DNA of 64,000 bases from Bacteroidales bacterium (lineage in GTDB: Bacteria > Bacteroidota > Bacteroidia > Bacteroidales > WCHB1-69): positions 21,652-85,651 of the forward strand of contig JAFRUI010000011.1 in assembly GCA_017438945.1 (NCBI GenBank), given 5' to 3'. Each line of letters begins with the position of its first letter. The stretch's first letter is position 1. Positions 59,988-64,000 of the stretch are shown here, piece by piece. Under the pieces are notes generated by a model. The model was given only the letters and a program-made list of their open reading frames with translations. It did no database searches and was not told where the DNA came from. The position numbers were made by a program, and so were the translations under genes.

Positions 59988-59995
59988 TATCTTTG
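59988..59995 (+). promoter_or_regulatory. Bacteroides-type -7 box for pckA
   Basis: TATCTTTG lies 35 bp before the pckA ATG at 60031, an exact match to TAnnTTTG. Confidence 0.6.
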
Positions 59996-60030
59996 CCCCC
60001 ACGAATCAAATTTAATCAAACCCAATAAAT

Positions 60031-61653
60031 ATGAAAGACTTAAGAGCAGAATTGCAAGCGCTGGGCATTGAAAACCCGGTTGAGATTTACCACAATTTGT
60101 CATACGACGAACTGTACAAACATGAAACCAACCCCGCTCTGACGGGTTATGAAAAGGCTTACCTGACCAAATCGGGTGCCCTTTCCGTCGATACCGGCAT
60201 TTTCACTGGCCGTTCGCCCAAAGACAAATATATCGTGAAAGACGAGAACACGAAGGACAACGTATGGTGGTACGATCCCAACAAGAAGGGTTCCGACAAC
60301 AAGCCCATCGACCATAAGACTTGGGAGCATTTCCGTATGCTCTGCCAGAAGCAGCTTTCCGGCAAGAAAGTGTATGTGATGGACGGCTACTGCGGTGCCA
60401 ACGAGAACTCCCGCATGAAAGTGCGTTTCGTGTCGGAAGTGGCTTGGCAGGCGCACTTCGTGAAGAACATGTTCATCCGTCCCTCAGAAGAGGAATTGGC
60501 CGATTTCGAACCCGATTTCGTGGTGCTGAACGCTGGCAAGACCACCAATCCCAACTGGAAAGAGATGGGCTTGAACAGCGAGGTCTTCGTGGCCTTCAAC
60601 CTGACGGAGCGCATGGCCCTCATCGGCGGCACCTGGTACGGCGGCGAGATGAAGAAGGGTATCTTCTCCGTGATGAACTACTTCCTGCCGCTCAAAGGTA
60701 TGGCCGCCATGCACTGCTCGGCCAACGAGGGCAAGAACGGCGACACCGCCATCTTCTTCGGCCTCTCCGGCACCGGCAAGACGACCCTCTCCACCGACCC
60801 GAACCGCGCTCTCATCGGCGACGACGAGCACGGCTGGGACGATAACGGTGTCTTCAACTTCGAAGGTGGCTGCTACGCCAAGTGCATCAACCTCAGCGAA
60901 GAGAAAGAGCCCGACATTTTCCACGCCATCAAACGCGACGCTCTGTTGGAGAACCTCGTAGTCGATGCGGAAGGTAACATTGACTTCAACTCTGCCGAGA
61001 AGACCGAGAACACCCGTGTCTCCTACCCTATCTACCACATCAACAACATCGTGCGTCCCGTGTCACGCGGTACACACCCGAGCAAGATCATCTTCCTATC
61101 CGCCGACGCTTTTGGTGTGCTGCCTCCCGTTTCCATCCTCAACAAGGAGCAGACGATGTATTACTATCTAAGTGGTTACACCGCCAAACTGGCTGGTACG
61201 GAGCGCGGTATCGTGACCCCGCAGCCGACCTTCTCCTCCTGCTTCGGCGCAGCTTTCCTGCTGCTGCACCCCACAAAATACGCCGAAGAGCTGGCCAAGA
61301 AACTCGAAGAGCATAACGCTACAGCATACCTGGTGAACACTGGTTGGGCTGGCGGCGGCTACGGTGTCGGCGAGCGCATCTCTCTGAAAGCTACCCGCGC
61401 CATCATCACGGCCATCCTCAACGACGAGCTGAAGAGCTGCGAGACCGAAATCGTGAAACCTTTCAATTTGGTGATTCCCAAACACGTGACCGGTGTGGAT
61501 GACAACATCCTCAACCCCGTCAACAGCTGGGCCGACAAGGATGCATTCCAGAAGAACGCCAACGAGTTGGCCGCCGCTTTCATCAAGAACTTCGCTAACT
61601 TCAGCGACACTGAGGAAGGCAAGGCATTGATCCCGTTCGGTCCGCAGATATAA
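60031..61653 (+). CDS. pckA: Phosphoenolpyruvate carboxykinase (ATP)
   Basis: A 540-residue ATP-type PEP carboxykinase of full length. The kinase-1a P-loop [11 protein letters not shown] begins at Gly244, and the metal/kinase-2 region is [20 protein letters not shown]. The GxF-type start-up motif [11 protein letters not shown] and the [20 protein letters not shown] segment are present. In saccharolytic and amino-acid-fermenting Bacteroidales it works mostly in the carboxylating direction, fixing CO2 on PEP to make oxaloacetate for succinate while forming ATP. That direction is known for rumen relatives and inferred here. The 37-bp AATAACC element begins immediately after its stop. Confidence 0.98.
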   Translation: MKDLRAELQALGIENPVEIYHNLSYDELYKHETNPALTGYEKAYLTKSGALSVDTGIFTGRSPKDKYIVKDENTKDNVWWYDPNKKGSDNKPIDHKTWEHFRMLCQKQLSGKKVYVMDGYCGANENSRMKVRFVSEVAWQAHFVKNMFIRPSEEELADFEPDFVVLNAGKTTNPNWKEMGLNSEVFVAFNLTERMALIGGTWYGGEMKKGIFSVMNYFLPLKGMAAMHCSANEGKNGDTAIFFGLSGTGKTTLSTDPNRALIGDDEHGWDDNGVFNFEGGCYAKCINLSEEKEPDIFHAIKRDALLENLVVDAEGNIDFNSAEKTENTRVSYPIYHINNIVRPVSRGTHPSKIIFLSADAFGVLPPVSILNKEQTMYYYLSGYTAKLAGTERGIVTPQPTFSSCFGAAFLLLHPTKYAEELAKKLEEHNATAYLVNTGWAGGGYGVGERISLKATRAIITAILNDELKSCETEIVKPFNLVIPKHVTGVDDNILNPVNSWADKDAFQKNANELAAAFIKNFANFSDTEEGKALIPFGPQI

Positions 61654-61688
61654 ATGGTTATGGGTTATTGGTTATTGGTTATTGAAGC
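61654..61688. repeat. AATAACC-family element directly after pckA
   Basis: It begins ATGGTTATGGGTTATTGG at the base after the stop and ends TTGAAGC. The 35 bases equal the minus-strand reading of the rpoD-side copy without a difference. Confidence 0.9.
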
Positions 61689-61728
61689 CTGTTAATCAGA
61701 TTTTTATTAGAAAAATATTCATTGAGCA

Positions 61729-61792
61729 GCCTCGAAGAGGCAAAACGCACGAAGTGCTAATAACCCCACATAAGCGAAGCGCAATGTGGGGT
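61729..61792. repeat. Three-hairpin cassette with GAA loops
   Basis: GCCTC-GAA-GAGGC (61729-61741), GCAC-GAA-GTGC (61747-61757) and ACCCCACAT...ATGTGGGGT (61763-61792, with inner GC-GAA-GC) follow one another. All have C-GAA-G triloops. It lies just before pepE and has no T run. Confidence 0.7.
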
Positions 61793-61813
61793 CTCACCAA
61801 AAAAAGAAATAAT

Positions 61814-62572
61814 ATGAAACTGTTACTGATAAGCAATTCAACAAATTACAAAGAGCCCTATCTCGGTTGGTGCCAGCCGTTGATAGCGGAGTTCCTGCAG
61901 GGCACGGCCGATGAGATTCTGTTCGTGCCGTACGCCGGCGTGGATGTGGGCGGCAAGGTCTATCCCGAAAGCTACGACAGCTATACGGCCCGCGTGCGCG
62001 GCGTGTTCGAGAAGTTCGGCAAGAAGGTAGTCTCCGTGCATGAGGTCAGCGACCCCGTGGCGGCAGTCAACAGCGCGAAATTCATCATGGTGGGCGGCGG
62101 CAACACCTTCCATCTGGTGGCCGAGCTGCACCGCCACAAGCTCATCCAACCCATCCGCCGCAAGGTGATGGAGGGCACGCCCTACATGGGCTGGAGCGCG
62201 GGTTCCAACGTGGCCTGTCCGACGCTCTGCACCACCAACGACATGCCCATCGTGATGCCGGAGAGTTTCCAATGCCTCGACCTCGTGCCGTTCCAGATCA
62301 ACCCGCACTACATCGACCCCTACCCGGAGGCCATCAACGACAGCATCCGTCACGGCGGCGAAACCCGTCAGGTGCGCCTGAACGAGTACTTGGCAGTCAA
62401 CAAGGAGAAGACAGTTGTCGGTCTGCGCGAAGGCACCGCTTTGTGGATTGATCACGAGCGTATCACCCTCAAAGGGACGCGCAACATGATCGTGCTCCGC
62501 TACGGGAAAGAGCCGGAAGAGGTGGTTCCCGGTTCCGTTTTCGAGTACGACATCACAATGTGTAATGCGTAA
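61814..62572 (+). CDS. pepE: Peptidase E (alpha-aspartyl dipeptidase)
   Basis: A 252-residue S51 serine dipeptidase that cleaves Asp-X dipeptides in the cytoplasm. It begins MKLLLISNSTNYKEPYLGWC. The nucleophile Ser128 lies in MGWSAGSNVACPT, MVGGGNTFHLVAELHRHKLI gives the oxyanion region, and FQINPHYIDPYPEAIN the family segment with catalytic His. The ATG at 61814 is chosen because the longer in-frame opening (from 61682) would run through a word repeat and the hairpin cassette. It converges with the FISUMP gene on the other side of a terminator. Confidence 0.93.
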   Translation: MKLLLISNSTNYKEPYLGWCQPLIAEFLQGTADEILFVPYAGVDVGGKVYPESYDSYTARVRGVFEKFGKKVVSVHEVSDPVAAVNSAKFIMVGGGNTFHLVAELHRHKLIQPIRRKVMEGTPYMGWSAGSNVACPTLCTTNDMPIVMPESFQCLDLVPFQINPHYIDPYPEAINDSIRHGGETRQVRLNEYLAVNKEKTVVGLREGTALWIDHERITLKGTRNMIVLRYGKEPEEVVPGSVFEYDITMCNA

Positions 62573-62593
62573 TCAACAACAAATCAACCAATA

Positions 62594-62631
62594 AAAAAAC
62601 GAGCAGAAAGAAATCTCTGCTCGTTTTTTAT
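62594..62631. terminator. Bidirectional terminator
   Basis: ACGAGCAGA and TCTGCTCGT pair around an eight-base loop, with seven A residues before and six T residues after. It separates the convergent pepE and FISUMP genes. Confidence 0.85.
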
Positions 62632-62657
62632 TGGAATGGGGCTCTCCCCATTCCAAT
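62630..62657. repeat. 12-bp perfect inverted repeat
   Basis: ATTGGAATGGGG and CCCCATTCCAAT surround CTCT. It lies immediately after the terminator and 15 bp before the stop of the minus-strand gene. It lacks a T run, so it is probably a separate repeat element. Confidence 0.6.
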
Positions 62658-62672
62658 TTCAAAATTCAAATG

Positions 62673-64000
62673 CTACTGATCTTTCTCCTTGACGCATCGT
62701 ACACTGATGCCGTAGCCGGAGTGGATTTCGGTCCGTTGGATCTCACTGCAATCATAGGATATCTTATAGGATGTGCTTCGCACCTCGCCCTCAACCACTT
62801 CCGTAGCCCAGAAGTAGGTGTCAAGCAACATGCGTTCATAACGCTGCGCCGCTCCATTGTAGAAACCCGCAGGCAACGCACGGAAGCCCGTCGCATCGTC
62901 TCCGCCGCCGTCAATCCAGTACAACGGAGAACGAAGGCCATTGGCATTCAAGATGTTCGTACCACCACCATGGAGATACAACTCCTCGTACTTCTCCGGT
63001 GTCGGCAGATACCAGCCCTCAGGACAGATACCGCGGATATGGCCGTGCTCATTGATCACGCTGTCCTTCAACGCTGCCTCCGCACAATACAGACGGCCAT
63101 AGATGTCCACATTCTCTTCCACATTCGGGAACGACTGGCTCTCATACTCGTACACGCACGGAATCGGATCCTCGCACTCACCGCTCTCCGCACATTCGTT
63201 CGGATCACCATAGCAGTTCGACAGTAAGTTGGTCTGCGTCCAACAGTCGCAGCCGATGCGTACACCGTGATAGACATTGCCCTCGCAATCGATAGCGTCC
63301 GGACACTGCGGGAAGACCACGATGACCTTCTGCTGGCAGGTATAGGTATTGCCGCACCGATCGTCGGTTAAGGTCCATGTGATGATGGTCTCGCCCTCGC
63401 TGTAGAGGTTGTCGACTGGAATGTCGTTGGAGACGGTAAACGGCCAGTCTGTGGGAGCGTTGATTGTCGGGGTGCCGATCTTTGCAGGATAGATGTTCAT
63501 TACGCAGTCGCCGAATGCGAGGGTGTCGCGCACATCAGGCGGGCAGATAATGGAGAGAGAGGAAACACACGGCGTCACAACAAGGTGCCCGAAGATGTAT
63601 TCGATATTGTAGTTGGCGGTCACGTCCTCGCCGGTGGTCTGGTTGACGACGATGGCCGTCGGGTAGGCGCGGTTCAGGGAGTCGCCAGGCTCGGTAATCG
63701 TGCCGTAGATGTCCACGAAGACCACGGTGTCGCCGGGAGCCAGGCCCGCGGGAGGCGTGTCAAGCCATCCGTGGTCGGTCAGAGGAGTCCCGTCGTATTC
63801 CTTCCCGTTGCTGTCGGTGGTGATGACCAGCGGGATCGGGTTCACCTTCACGTTCCCGCAAACGGTGTCGATGCCGCTGTAGTGCTCCGGATTCTGGATG
63901 ACCACCTCGAAGCCGTTGACCGTGTCGGTGACGTCACGCACGGAAACCGGATCGGAGACGGTCACCGTGTCGCCGGTCGGCAGCACGTACTGGTGGGCGC
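62673..64000 (-). CDS. FISUMP-domain surface protein, C-terminal part (partial)
   Basis: The reading frame is open to the right edge, so the N-terminus and signal peptide are outside the window. The visible 442 residues begin with an MBG-like module (ITTDSNGKEYDGTPLTDHGW, the typical YDGTPLT). An HYR-like module follows (IICPPDVRDTLAFGDC, TWTLTDDRCGNTYTCQQKVI). The last 190 residues are a FISUMP domain (RIGCDCWTQTNLLSNCYGD, ICPEGWYLPTPEKYEELYLH, YGISVRCVKEKDQ). It is related in its C-terminus to the 3513-residue protein. Its function is unknown; a cell-surface location is inferred. Confidence 0.85.
   Translation of the reverse strand, partial: AHQYVLPTGDTVTVSDPVSVRDVTDTVNGFEVVIQNPEHYSGIDTVCGNVKVNPIPLVITTDSNGKEYDGTPLTDHGWLDTPPAGLAPGDTVVFVDIYGTITEPGDSLNRAYPTAIVVNQTTGEDVTANYNIEYIFGHLVVTPCVSSLSIICPPDVRDTLAFGDCVMNIYPAKIGTPTINAPTDWPFTVSNDIPVDNLYSEGETIITWTLTDDRCGNTYTCQQKVIVVFPQCPDAIDCEGNVYHGVRIGCDCWTQTNLLSNCYGDPNECAESGECEDPIPCVYEYESQSFPNVEENVDIYGRLYCAEAALKDSVINEHGHIRGICPEGWYLPTPEKYEELYLHGGGTNILNANGLRSPLYWIDGGGDDATGFRALPAGFYNGAAQRYERMLLDTYFWATEVVEGEVRSTSYKISYDCSEIQRTEIHSGYGISVRCVKEKDQ

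Noticed and set aside
61682-61813. N-terminal extension of peptidase E from 61682
   Set aside because: The extension would be translated through a word repeat and the hairpin cassette. The family begins at MKLLLISNSTN.

Overview
The window looks like chromosome from an uncultured member of the Bacteroidales (phylum Bacteroidota). The evidence is mutually consistent. There is a short primary sigma factor of the Bacteroides type. There are surface proteins with type A or type B type IX secretion (T9SS) sorting domains, FISUMP domains, a DUF4271 gene beside hemD, a DUF3078 outer-membrane protein and PheT/AsnS of Bacteroidota type. At least ten genes are preceded by the Bacteroides-type -7 promoter box TAnnTTTG, and few show a Shine-Dalgarno sequence. 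No insertion sequence, phage gene or CRISPR array is visible. The one tRNA is tRNA-Glu(UUC). Family and domain names are assigned by eye from motifs; no database search was run.

Layout. 1-2.4 kb: the start of an oxidoreductase gene and a secreted S9 peptidase. 2.5-7.5 kb: a plus-strand export operon (TolC, HlyD-type adaptor, two ABC-2 permeases) with no ATPase gene. 7.6-10.7 kb: a GT4 glycosyltransferase and a LytS/LytR-type two-component pair. 10.7-14.5 kb: a lipoprotein gene and a detached piece of the S10 ribosomal operon (L3-L4-L23-L2-S19) that ends in its own terminator. 14.8-20.3 kb: a T9SS type-B surface protein, a YitT-type membrane protein and a secreted M6-like metalloprotease. 20.3-33.6 kb: minus-strand housekeeping genes (asnS-rpoN, rpoD, a DUF3078 protein, pheT-ribF-topA-arginase-like, a radical SAM protein, tRNA-Glu). 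33.7-35.6 kb: small conserved genes. 35.9-55.2 kb: two giant paralogous repeat proteins (3513 and 2565 aa) followed by a CPBP membrane protease. 55.3-58.1 kb: a T9SS cargo protein-DUF4271-hemD-rnpA-yidD cluster. 58.3-64 kb: a cyclic-2,3-diphosphoglycerate-synthetase-like GTPase/ATPase, ATP-dependent PEP carboxykinase, peptidase E and a second FISUMP protein running off the window.

The most unusual feature is in the spacers. Many intergenic gaps are filled with short word-like repeats (heptamer-type phrases such as AATAACC, ACTATA and TTCAAGG). One is a nearly invariant element of about 37 bp found at the edges of rpoD, pckA and a thioesterase gene, with relatives before rplB and topA. The topA-side copy forms the last codons of a RibF protein that stops where its riboflavin kinase domain should begin. 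Another word repeat is read in frame inside the sorting domain of the M6-like protease. A cassette of three hairpins with GAA loops precedes pepE. The 3513-residue protein contains an exact 450-bp higher-order tandem repeat whose cysteines alternate in a complementary way. These are the best candidates for undescribed biology.
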